A stretch of 12,679 nt of DNA from Bacillota bacterium (GTDB lineage: Bacteria > Bacillota > Bacilli > Lactobacillales > Streptococcaceae). The DNA lies in NCBI GenBank assembly GCA_021781855.1, contig JAJXWC010000053.1, positions 1 through 12,679 on the forward strand. Reading direction: 5' to 3'. Each line of letters begins with the position of its first letter. The first letter of the stretch is position 1. A program made the translations under genes and the position numbers. The notes under the pieces were generated by a model that saw only the letters and a list, made by a program, of their open reading frames with translations, was not told where the DNA came from and made no database searches. Shown one piece after another: positions 1-5,651 of the stretch.

Positions 1-531
1 GTGTATATTGCGGATACTCTAGTAAGCCACTTGAAAATGAATCTTCTTCATGACTGGCTTTTTTTCCTAAAACACCTGGCAAAAGACGTACTACCGCATC
101 AATTATTACCGTTGCTGCTACTTCACACCTGTTAGAACAAAATCTCCCAACGAAAGCTCGTCAGTCACTAAAGTCTTAATTCGTTCATCATAGCCTTCGT
201 AATGACCGCAGATAAAAACGAGCTGCTTTTCCTGTGCCAATTCTTCTGCTTTTTTCTGAGTGAAAGTTTCACCTGCTGGGTCAAGCAAAATGACTCGCGC
301 ATCAGTATGAGGAATTTCATCCAATGTGTCAAAAATCGGCTGTGGCATCAAAAGCATTCCTTGACCACCGCCGTAAGGCATATCATCAACATGACGCTGC
401 TTATTAGCAGCATTTTCCCGAAAATCATGCGTGTAAATCTCAACCAGTTCGCGTTCCTGTGCTTTACCCACCATTGACTGATTGAGTGGGCTAAACATTT
501 CAGGAAAAATACTTAAAATATCAATACGCAT
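1..531 (-). CDS. trmD: tRNA (guanine-N1)-methyltransferase TrmD, partial, with a one-base frameshift
   Basis: TrmD methylates G37 of tRNAs from S-adenosylmethionine and protects the reading frame in translation. The N-terminal SPOUT-type part is clear: MRIDILSIFPEMF at the start, the MPYGGGQGM loop, FICGHYEGYDER and SLGDFVLTG. The frame then hits a stop after LTGVK. Reading on in the next frame restores the family sequence (GEVAATVIIDAVVRLLPGVLG, then SFSSGLLEYPQYT) to the window edge, so one base is missing where GGT GGT GAA is expected, near 124-129. The C-terminal third lies outside the window. I chose the ATG at 531 rather than the one at 552, because GAAAGG lies at the right distance before it and family members start at MRID. 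It follows rimM by 13 bases, the usual pairing. TrmD is essential in most bacteria, so a sequence error is likelier than a true pseudogene. Confidence 0.93.
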
Positions 532-544
532 TTCGCTTTGCCTT

Positions 545-1063
545 TCACACATCGTCCAATCCGTCCATCACATCAACATTCACGCGTTGATTTTTCACAT
601 CAACATTTAAAATCACGGACGGAATATAAGGCAGCAACAAATCACGTTTTCCTTGGCGTTTAACCACCCAGACATCATTAGCACCTGGCTGCAAAATCTC
701 CGAAATTTTTCCAATAAGATTATTATTTTCATAAACATCAAGTCCGATAATCTCATGATAATAAAATTCACCATCTGACAAAGCCGTCAAATTTTCTTCA
801 GAAATTTTGAGTGTCATCCCTTTGAATTTTTCAACATCGTTGATATGATAGAGACCATCAAATTTGACTAACCACATCTTTTTGTAAGATTTGCCTGATT
901 TGACCGTCAAATCTTGCACATAATTTTCTTTGTCATCAAAAACCGCCAAAACTACATTTTTGGCAAAACGTTCTTCCGGAAAATCTGTCGTCGGCAACAC
1001 ACGAACCTCGCCTTGAAGGCCTTGTGTGTTCACAATTATTCCCACTTTGTAAAAATTTGTCAT
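545..1063 (-). CDS. rimM: 16S rRNA processing / ribosome maturation factor RimM
   Basis: RimM helps assemble the head of the 30S subunit and binds ribosomal protein S19. The 172 residues match the family length. The N-terminal RimM barrel (about 1-90) shows YKVGIIVNTQGLQGEVRV and a DVEKFKGM stretch. The C-terminal PRC-barrel part (about 98-170) shows EFYYHEIIGLDVY and a GANDVWVVKR-LLPYIPSVI stretch. It lies just upstream of trmD with a 13-base gap and was probably co-transcribed. No Shine-Dalgarno sequence precedes the ATG. Instead an extended -10 box ends 7 bases before it, which points to a leaderless transcript. Confidence 0.96.
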   Translation of the reverse strand: MTNFYKVGIIVNTQGLQGEVRVLPTTDFPEERFAKNVVLAVFDDKENYVQDLTVKSGKSYKKMWLVKFDGLYHINDVEKFKGMTLKISEENLTALSDGEFYYHEIIGLDVYENNNLIGKISEILQPGANDVWVVKRQGKRDLLLPYIPSVILNVDVKNQRVNVDVMDGLDDV

Positions 1064-1070
1064 AACTTAT

Positions 1071-1079
1071 ATTATATCA
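1071..1079 (-). promoter_or_regulatory. Extended -10 promoter of rimM-trmD, placed for leaderless mRNA
   Basis: On the minus strand TGATATAAT (TGn plus a perfect TATAAT) is followed by ATAAGTT and then the rimM ATG. A start site 6-8 bases after the -10 box would fall on or next to the start codon, leaving no room for an SD. No good -35 box is seen at 16-18 bases upstream, as is usual for extended -10 promoters. The start site is inferred. Confidence 0.6.
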
Positions 1080-1418
1080 GGATATGAAGCTAATTGCTTG
1101 ACACAAAGTATCAATCTGGTGGATAAAATGCTGTAAAGCACAATGTCAAGCATTAAATCAATGAAGCAAGGACTTATTCAGCAAGAGTTAAGCCTCACAC
1201 TGAATTCAACAGTCTGCTTAACATCCGCTATCTGCACAAAGTACAGAGATAGCCGCGATAAGATAAAAAAGACCAACTCCCTAATATCAATGATATCAGA
1301 AAGTTGACCCACTCTAAGTCGAAATGCTAAATCCTATGTGCTATTACAACAATCTCTGAGCGTCATGAATAAGAAATACAGCGATGAAATTGCCTCTTAT
1401 TTCTTTGGCTACACAAAT
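1080..1418. other. Intergenic region between the hydrolase gene and rimM
   Basis: No gene is seen in these ~340 bases. They contain the hydrolase terminator (1265-1309) and two imperfect inverted repeats: GTTAAGC at 1187-1193 with GCTTAAC at 1216-1222, and GCTATCT at 1227-1233 with AGATAGC at 1247-1253. Neither has a T-tract suited to termination. The second resembles the GCTATCT-CGC motif found in other spacers of this window, so it may be an eroded repeat copy. Confidence 0.5.
1265..1309 (-). terminator. Rho-independent terminator of the alpha/beta hydrolase gene
   Basis: Read on the minus strand, GGTCAACTTTCTGATATC pairs with GATATTAGGGAGTTGGTC over 18 base pairs (13 Watson-Crick, 5 G-U) around an ATT loop, followed by six Ts. 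On the plus strand the five wobbles become A-C mismatches, so the structure works only in minus-strand RNA, which matches the hydrolase gene ending ~110 bases upstream. Confidence 0.85.
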
Positions 1419-2264
1419 CTAATTTTCTAGGAAATCTCGCATCTGTGCAAGAACCTGTTGAGCTTGTGTGTCAAGGTGAAGAGCATGATAACCGTCAGAA
1501 ATCTCGACAAACTTCAGGTTATCTCCCACATTTTCAGCGAAATTTCTAATAACCGGTGCCGAGCAAATGCCATCTCTTTCGGCGCAAAACAAAAGTGTTG
1601 GAATTTTCAGTGCAGTCGCATTTTCCTGTGCAAATTCTCCAGCTTCTTTAATCTGGGTGAAAAGACGCAAAGATAAGATATCGTGGTAAATTCCATCTTT
1701 GGTCACTTGTTTGACTAGCTCCGCATCATGCGCAATAGCTTCTAACTTCAGACCAGTATGAACTTTCAGTTTTGGACTGATTTTTCCTCCAATTTTGGCA
1801 AGGATTTGAATTACTTTTGCTGGTGATTCCGCTAAATCTAACCAAGGGGATTCGACAATCGCTTTTTGATAAAACTGTTGATTTTTGGGTTCCTTAAGCA
1901 GAAGATTGAGGATGATATTCCCACCCATACTGTGTCCCATGAGATAAATAGGGAGATTGGGAAAACGTTGAGTAATAATTTCACGAACTTCCAATGCGTC
2001 GTCCAAAAATTTTTGATAATTTTCTGCGACACCACGCTTTTTTGGGCTTTCAGCAGCTAGAATCCCATGCCCACGCTGGTCATGCATCACGCAAGCAAAA
2101 TTTTCTGAAACAAAATAGTCAATAACTGTCAAATAGTGTCCGATATATTCACCAAAACCATGAATAAGCTGTATTACACCTTTCGGTTGCTTTTCTGGAA
2201 TGAAAAGGCCCAAACGAATTTTCTCGCCATCTGCCATTTCCAAAAATTCATAAGTTCCCGTCAT
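1419..2264 (-). CDS. Alpha/beta hydrolase of the monoacylglycerol-lipase / lysophospholipase type
   Basis: A 281-residue cytoplasmic serine hydrolase with no signal peptide. The fold landmarks are in order: the oxyanion-side HGFGE (35-39), HDQRGHG (61-67), the nucleophile elbow GHSMGG with Ser112, the acid in CAERDG (Asp231), and the base in DGYHALHLD (His260). The HGFGE / DQRGHG pair is typical of the Hydrolase_4 (PldB-like) family, which cleaves monoacylglycerols, lysophospholipids or other small esters. The true substrate cannot be told from sequence. The start at 2264 is supported by GGGAG six bases before the ATG. It appears to be transcribed alone, with its own terminator at 1265-1309 and repeat-rich DNA upstream. 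Confidence 0.92.
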   Translation of the reverse strand: MTGTYEFLEMADGEKIRLGLFIPEKQPKGVIQLIHGFGEYIGHYLTVIDYFVSENFACVMHDQRGHGILAAESPKKRGVAENYQKFLDDALEVREIITQRFPNLPIYLMGHSMGGNIILNLLLKEPKNQQFYQKAIVESPWLDLAESPAKVIQILAKIGGKISPKLKVHTGLKLEAIAHDAELVKQVTKDGIYHDILSLRLFTQIKEAGEFAQENATALKIPTLLFCAERDGICSAPVIRNFAENVGDNLKFVEISDGYHALHLDTQAQQVLAQMRDFLEN

Positions 2265-2574
2265 TGCGTCTCCCTGTAACTTTTTATTAAGGTTTATCTC
2301 AGCAGTACGTGCTATCTACGCACTTCGTGCCACGAAATCTCTCTATTCGCAACCTCAACAGTACATCGCACTGTTGAGCTATTGAGCTGTTGATGCTCGC
2401 TACATGAACAAGTTCGTTAGTCGCAATCGCAAAGTGATAAAGCACCAAGGCGAAATGGCAAGCTTCGAATTTCACTTGACTTCCCTAGGGTCAGTCGCTT
2501 AGTTTTTTCACCTAGAGGTTGCACCCTAGGTCTGGAAGAAATTGAAACTCTCTCCGAGTTCAGTTTTTGCTTTA
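2265..2574. repeat. Intergenic region with a full copy of a dispersed hairpin element
   Basis: No gene is seen. From 2311 it reads GCTATCTACGCACTTCG, then CACGAAATCTCTC, then a hairpin at 2354-2378: CTCAACAGT, loop ACATCGC, ACTGTTGAG. That hairpin has the same size and loop pattern as one at 2740-2764, with compensatory arm changes. Around 2465-2500, CTTCGAATTTCACTTGACT and GTCAGTCGCTTAG recur in variant form at 3630-3672. The palindrome CCCTAGGG and near-copies of it lie at 2484-2530. GAAACTC/GAGTTC near the tRNA 3' end may be a weak tRNA trailer structure. Confidence 0.5.
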
Positions 2575-2648
2575 TCGGGAAAACAGGATTCGAACCTGCG
2601 ACCTCGTACTCCCGAAGCACGCGCTCTACCAAGCTGAGCTATTTCCCG
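2575..2648 (-). tRNA. tRNA-Pro, anticodon CGG
   Basis: A full 74-base cloverleaf can be drawn on the minus strand. The acceptor arms CGGGAAA and TTTCCCG pair perfectly. The D arm is GCTC-AGCTTGGTA-GAGC. The anticodon arm is CGTGC-TTCGGGA-GTACG with anticodon CGG, reading CCG. The variable loop is 5 bases, the T arm carries TTCGAAT, and the discriminator is A. The C1-G72 pair and CGGGAA start are typical of bacterial tRNA-Pro. CCA is not encoded (TAA follows). Its 5' 26 bases occur again 141 bp upstream. Confidence 0.95.
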
Positions 2649-2708
2649 TATTTTTTATTTTTTGTGTGGACTTATTGGATTCTGATATTTGTTCAAAAGA
2701 GCGCGAAA

Positions 2709-2764
2709 GGAGAAAAACCTTGTTTTTCTTATCCACAACCTTAACAGCACACCGTGCTGTTAAG
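2709..2764 (+). repeat. Two-hairpin dispersed element, full copy
   Basis: First hairpin: GAGAAAAACC-TTG-TTTTTCT. Then TATCCACAAC, then a second hairpin at 2740-2764 with arms CTTAACAGCAC and GTGCTGTTAAG around ACC (11 perfect pairs). A truncated copy lies at 2850-2892, a full related copy at 2311-2378, and a degraded reverse copy at 3691-3733. No protein is encoded. Confidence 0.7.
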
Positions 2765-2789
2765 CTCTACCAAGCTGAGCTATTTCCCG
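2764..2789 (-). pseudogene. tRNA-Pro 5' fragment (acceptor strand plus D arm)
   Basis: Twenty-six bases identical to the first 26 of the tRNA-Pro gene, with the same A/T-rich 5' flank, but no anticodon or T arm. On the minus strand it runs straight from GGTAGAGC into TTAACAGCAC. It cannot fold as a tRNA and arose with the 141-bp duplication. Confidence 0.85.
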
Positions 2790-2908
2790 TATTTTTTATT
2801 TCTTGTGTGAACTTATTGGATTCTGATATTTGTTCAAAAGAGCATGAAAGGAGAAAAACTTTGGTTTTCTTATTCACAACCTTAACAGCACGTTTTCAAC
2901 ATAAAGAC

Positions 2909-2934
2909 AAAAAGCCCAAAAAATCAGGCTTTTT
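2909..2934 (-). terminator. Terminator of the rpsP-khpA operon
   Basis: AAAAAGCC (2909-2916) and GGCTTTTT (2927-2934) form a perfect 8-bp stem with a 10-base loop. It starts one base after the khpA stop codon, and the T-rich GGCTTTTTG arm serves as the tail on the minus strand. It is nearly symmetric, so it may also stop plus-strand RNA. Confidence 0.8.
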
Positions 2935-2935
2935 C

Positions 2936-3175
2936 TTATTGGTCAACCAAAAGGCGAACTTTTTTTCCTTCAACTGGCACAAAATAAACTACCGTGCGAA
3001 TAGCCTGAATAATTCGTCCTTGACGACCAATAATTCGACCAATATCACTTTCAGAAACTTTCAAATGATACTCAGCAAATTCTTCACCGTCTACAATCTC
3101 AAGCGAAACTTCTTCCGGCTTTGTTACCAGAGGTTTGACAATCGTCAAAACCAAATCTTTCACATCTGTTTGCAT
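2936..3175 (-). CDS. khpA: KH-domain RNA-binding protein KhpA (YlqC family)
   Basis: A 79-residue protein made up almost wholly of one type-II KH domain. The GxxG RNA-gripping loop is GRQG in DIGRIIGRQGRIIQAIRT (about 44-61). The preceding strand-helix segment MQTDVKDLVLTIVKPLV is typical of the family. In streptococci and lactobacilli KhpA dimerises with KhpB (Jag/EloR) and binds RNAs that affect cell elongation and division; the partner gene is not in this window. It follows rpsP by 60 bases, the common arrangement in Firmicutes. GAGGAAAG before the ATG is a good ribosome binding site. A small hairpin between the two genes may lower its expression relative to S16. Confidence 0.94.
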   Translation of the reverse strand: MQTDVKDLVLTIVKPLVTKPEEVSLEIVDGEEFAEYHLKVSESDIGRIIGRQGRIIQAIRTVVYFVPVEGKKVRLLVDQ

Positions 3176-3209
3176 TTCTTTCCTCTACTTTTGTGTGAAA
3201 TGGATTAAA

Positions 3210-3227
3210 AGCTGCCCAAAAGCAGCT
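3210..3227 (-). promoter_or_regulatory. Intercistronic hairpin between rpsP and khpA
   Basis: AGCTGC (3210-3215) and GCAGCT (3222-3227) form a perfect 6-bp stem, followed on the minus strand by TTTTAATCC. It lies 8 bases after the rpsP stop. A short stem and a weak T-run suggest a partial terminator or an RNA-stability element that makes more rpsP than khpA message. Confidence 0.5.
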
Positions 3228-3235
3228 CAAATCTC

Positions 3236-3508
3236 TTATTTGCCGAACTTTTGTTCGTGGAATTTCTTCATTACACCAGCTTTTGATAAGATATTGCGAA
3301 CTGTATCAGAAGGTTGTGCGCCATTGTTAAGCCATTCCATTACGCGTTCTTCTTTCAAAGTAACTTGATTTTCAGCAACGAGTGGATTGTAAGTACCAAC
3401 AGTTTCGATGAAACGACCATCGCGAGGTGCGCGGCTATCAGCAATGTTAATACGGTAGAATGGTTTTTTCTTTGAACCCATGCGAGTCAAACGAATTTTT
3501 ACAGACAT
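3236..3508 (-). CDS. rpsP: 30S ribosomal protein S16
   Basis: A 90-residue protein of normal family length. It starts with the S16 signature MSVKIRLTRMGSKKKPFYRI and carries ADSRAPRDGRFIE and the GTYNP motif. S16 binds 16S rRNA early in 30S assembly. An AAAGGAAAT ribosome binding site precedes the ATG. A near-ideal promoter upstream (3547-3575) fits a highly expressed ribosomal protein. khpA follows in the same operon. Many Firmicutes join rpsP-khpA directly to rimM-trmD; here they are separated by the tRNA, repeats and a hydrolase gene. Confidence 0.98.
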   Translation of the reverse strand: MSVKIRLTRMGSKKKPFYRINIADSRAPRDGRFIETVGTYNPLVAENQVTLKEERVMEWLNNGAQPSDTVRNILSKAGVMKKFHEQKFGK

Positions 3509-3546
3509 GTTTATATTTCCTTTTTCTAATTTTAACTACAAGAAGT

Positions 3547-3575
3547 ATTATAGCACGCTTTGATTAAGCTGTCAA
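3547..3575 (-). promoter_or_regulatory. Consensus sigma-A promoter of rpsP-khpA
   Basis: On the minus strand TTGACA (3575-3570), a spacer of exactly 17 bases, then TATAAT (3552-3547), with an extended TGC before the -10 box. This matches the housekeeping consensus at every position. The -10 box ends 38 bases before the rpsP ATG. The -35 box is inside an 11-bp inverted repeat. Confidence 0.93.
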
Positions 3576-3594
3576 GAAAAAAACTTGACAGCTT
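3566..3594. promoter_or_regulatory. 11-bp perfect inverted repeat overlapping the rpsP -35 box
   Basis: AAGCTGTCAAG (3566-3576), seven As, then CTTGACAGCTT (3584-3594). On the plus strand it is followed by TTTATTTT and would work as a terminator for RNA running against rpsP. As DNA it presents two mirrored TTGACA-type boxes, one of them the real -35, so it could also be an operator. No plus-strand gene upstream needs a terminator. Confidence 0.7.
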
Positions 3595-3741
3595 TTTATT
3601 TTCCTATCTGCATAAAATTTCATCTTAACATGCACTGCTTCAAATTTCGCTCAACTGCCTAAGCGACTGACTGCTTTAGCAGTATAGCGAGAGCATGATG
3701 TGCCATTAAGGTTGTGAGTGGAGAAAACGAAGTTTTCATCT
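3595..3741 (-). repeat. Spacer with a degraded reverse copy of the dispersed element
   Basis: On the minus strand, just after the DUF4097 stop, it reads GAAAAC-TTC-GTTTTC, then CCACTCACAACC, then TTAATGGCACATCATGCT. This matches the hairpin-plus-CACAACCTTAACAGCAC layout at 2709-2764, with the second hairpin eroded. The plus-strand stretch 3630-3672 (CTTCAAATTTCGCTCAACTG, then CTAAGCGACTGAC) resembles 2463-2500. No convincing terminator for the DUF4097 gene is seen beyond the GAAAAC/GTTTTC hairpin. Confidence 0.55.
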
Positions 3742-4698
3742 TCATTTTGACAAGCTAATCTGTGAATCGCATGCTGTAATTCTTAATTGATTAGCAAGAT
3801 TTTCTTGCGCCATATATACTGCTTGCTGTGCCGCTGCCGCTTGCTGTGCTGCTTCTAACTTCTGCTTGTCTTGGGCAGCTTGTTGCGCTGCTGCTAGCTT
3901 TTGATTAGCTGCTATCAATTCTGCCTGCTTTTCTTGAAGTTGTTCTTCAAAAGGAAAAAGCTTTTTCGTCCCATCAACCTCCAAGCTCGAATCCTGTCCT
4001 TTCAATGATGCTGCCGGTAAATTACTCGTATTTTGGATATGCAAATTACTGTCCTTGATATCAATGGTACTCGTTTTGCCCAAACTTAAATTTTTCACCG
4101 TTGAAGATGAATCCGCCGTTGACATTGCCAATGTCTTTGCTTGAACATTTTGCAAGGAAATCTTCGAGTTCGAAGCTGTCAAATTCACTTCACCCGTACT
4201 TTTGACATTTTCAAAATCCAGTTTTCCATCAGAAATCTTTACGGTCATCTTTTCTGCTGCCAAATCTAAAACTTGTACGCTGCCGTTATCAGTCACAAGT
4301 TCCAATGTTTTCAAATCTGATGGCACTGTAATTTTCATATTCTCACTTGAAAAATTAAAATTAATCGTGAGATTGAACACATTCTGCATTCCTTTTGACG
4401 AAATCGTTGTCAACCCTGTTTCAGAGGTTTGAATTTCTGGCTTTTGATTCATCAGTTGGCTCTCCACCAAAAATTCATTCCCTTTTTTAATTTCGACTTC
4501 CACATCGCTTGTGTCAATTTTCAAACTGTTCGTTTTTGATGAAAGCACTATTTTCGAGGAAATCATCTTACTAACTTGCGGTCGCCCATTGCGCCAATCC
4601 ACCGTTTTTGCACCACCCATTTGCGAACCAATCACAAAGAAAATTCCACCAAGAACAATCAAACTTCCTGCAATCAATAAGCTTTTTCGTATTTTCAT
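3742..4698 (-). CDS. Membrane-anchored DUF4097-type beta-helix protein with Ala/Gln coiled-coil tail
   Basis: 318 residues. A short basic start (MKIRK) leads into one membrane segment (about 6-24), with the rest probably outside the cell. Residues about 45-245 show the alternating short strands of the DUF4097 putative-adhesin family, with repeated D/N-G/S turns (TDNGSVQVLDL, ISDGKLDFENV, TASNSKISLQNV). From about 248 to 305 the sequence becomes a charged, Ala/Gln-rich coiled coil (KLAAAQQAAQDKQKLEAAQQ), then a short tail with a lone Cys310. Its start overlaps the DUF1700 stop by one base (TAATG), so translation is probably coupled. In the same operon as PadR and DUF1700 it is likely an envelope-stress or adhesion factor. 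The exact function is unknown. Confidence 0.82.
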   Translation of the reverse strand: MKIRKSLLIAGSLIVLGGIFFVIGSQMGGAKTVDWRNGRPQVSKMISSKIVLSSKTNSLKIDTSDVEVEIKKGNEFLVESQLMNQKPEIQTSETGLTTISSKGMQNVFNLTINFNFSSENMKITVPSDLKTLELVTDNGSVQVLDLAAEKMTVKISDGKLDFENVKSTGEVNLTASNSKISLQNVQAKTLAMSTADSSSTVKNLSLGKTSTIDIKDSNLHIQNTSNLPAASLKGQDSSLEVDGTKKLFPFEEQLQEKQAELIAANQKLAAAQQAAQDKQKLEAAQQAAAAQQAVYMAQENLANQLRITACDSQISLSK

Positions 4699-5315
4699 TA
4701 AAATTCTCCTTTCAAACTTAAATTTGATTTTCTTGTGATTCTACGCGCAATATTTTTCACAATCATCATAAAGAAATGACCAAAAAGGTAGGTTAATTTT
4801 ACCACAAGTGGCAATAACAAAAGTCCAAAGCCGCCTAATGCAAATCCAAGTCCAACGAAGACAAGCATCGTCGAAAAACTTGAGAAAATCAGTCCAAAAC
4901 CTGTCACAGCTGATAAAATTCCCCCAAAAATCAAGCTAGCAACTACAACATAACAAGTAAATAGAACAGAAAAAAGCACCAGCAATCCTGCCAGAATCAA
5001 CATCACCACTACAAGTGCTAGAGGAAGCAGAACAGGCGTCGCAAAGATTCCAAGAATAATCATCCAAATCAGACGAAGCCGACTTTTTGTCGTCTGCGGC
5101 TGATGACTTTCGTCTGCCAAATCGTCTTGTTCCAAGAAATAACTCATTTTCAAGACTTGAGCAAACTTTCTGGGTTTACCGTATTTTGAGACAACTTCTT
5201 CAAGACTCAAATCAGCATCCAAAAAGAATTCTTCCCAATATTCAAGCAGTTCCTGAGCATCGTCGCGTGGAATCCCTGTAAGATTTTTCCACACTTCCTG
5301 CAAGTAATTATTCAT
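4698..5315 (-). CDS. DUF1700 (HAAS-domain) membrane protein
   Basis: 205 residues. The N-terminal 60 form the helical HAAS/DUF1700 domain, seen in the pattern YLQEVWKNLTGIPRDDAQEL, EYWEEFFLDA and VVSKYGKPRKFA. About 83-187 is strongly hydrophobic, with roughly four membrane helices rich in Leu, Val and Gly, and the C-terminus is basic (RRITRKSN) and probably cytoplasmic. DUF1700 proteins often lie directly downstream of PadR regulators and beside DUF4097 proteins; the set here is complete and overlapping (8 bases with padR, 1 base with the DUF4097 gene). This suggests one regulated membrane module. Biochemical role unknown. Confidence 0.88.
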   Translation of the reverse strand: MNNYLQEVWKNLTGIPRDDAQELLEYWEEFFLDADLSLEEVVSKYGKPRKFAQVLKMSYFLEQDDLADESHQPQTTKSRLRLIWMIILGIFATPVLLPLALVVVMLILAGLLVLFSVLFTCYVVVASLIFGGILSAVTGFGLIFSSFSTMLVFVGLGFALGGFGLLLLPLVVKLTYLFGHFFMMIVKNIARRITRKSNLSLKGEF

Positions 5316-5625
5316 CAGTTTCTCCCTCCATAATTTTATTCATCGTCTCGCGAAACTCCTGCCAGTTGTCTTTTATTCGCTGAAGTTCCTTTTCTCCAAT
5401 CAGCGTGATTTTATAATAGCGCCGCATTCGACCTTCAAAAGGTACATCATACGTTTCAAGCGCCCCCTCTTTTTTCAGCCTCCGTAAAACAGGATACATC
5501 GTGGATTCACTGACAGGTAGGCTTTCCTGCACCGTCTTCGTCAGCAAATAACCGTACATTTCTTCTCGTGAAAGCAATACCAATACAGTTCCATCAAGCA
5601 AAAGCGTTGGGATTTGAATTTCCAT
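5308..5625 (-). CDS. PadR-family transcriptional regulator
   Basis: 105 residues, the short PadR form. The winged helix covers about 5-85: LLDGTVLVLLSREEMYGYLLTK, the recognition helix region SESTMYPVLRRLKKEGAL, and the wing DVPFEGRMRRYYKIT. A short C-terminal helix (about 80-100) would dimerise. Ligand unknown. A strong AAGGAGG site precedes the ATG by 4-5 bases. It is first in a three-gene operon with DUF1700 and DUF4097 membrane proteins. A palindrome between its own -35 and -10 boxes is a likely autoregulatory operator. Confidence 0.95.
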   Translation of the reverse strand: MEIQIPTLLLDGTVLVLLSREEMYGYLLTKTVQESLPVSESTMYPVLRRLKKEGALETYDVPFEGRMRRYYKITLIGEKELQRIKDNWQEFRETMNKIMEGETDE

Positions 5626-5651
5626 TTTTCCTCCTTACAATATTTTATCTA

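Larger units (their letters stand above)
2623..2891. repeat. Tandem direct duplication covering the tRNA-Pro 5' part and upstream DNA
   Basis: Unit 1 (2623-2750) and unit 2 (2764-2891) are ~128 bp each, offset by exactly 141 bp, with about eight mismatches. Each starts with GCTCTACCAAGCTGAGCTAT (the tRNA D arm and acceptor seen on the plus strand), continues through the A/T-rich 5' flank, and ends at CACAACCTTAACAGCAC. The left junction of unit 2 coincides with the palindromic end of a hairpin element (2740-2764). The divergence between units says the duplication is not recent, or has been mutating freely. Confidence 0.93.

Noticed and set aside
531..552. trmD starting at the upstream ATG (MCERQSE)
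   Set aside because: It overlaps the rimM stop without an SD, whereas the ATG at 531 has GAAAGG and the family's MRID start.
2484..2535. CCCTAGGG-type palindromes as the tRNA terminator
   Set aside because: The stem CACCTAGAGG/CCCTAGGT has its T-run on the wrong side for the minus strand and no gene upstream on the plus strand.
2623..2891. Possible CRISPR or satellite array
   Set aside because: Only two units of ~128 bp without regular spacers, and the unit is clearly part of a tRNA plus its flank.
2567..3208. A 213-codon plus-strand open frame
   Set aside because: It crosses the tRNA-Pro gene and both duplication units, which explains its internal repeat, and runs antisense to khpA. It has no SD and no recognisable protein features.
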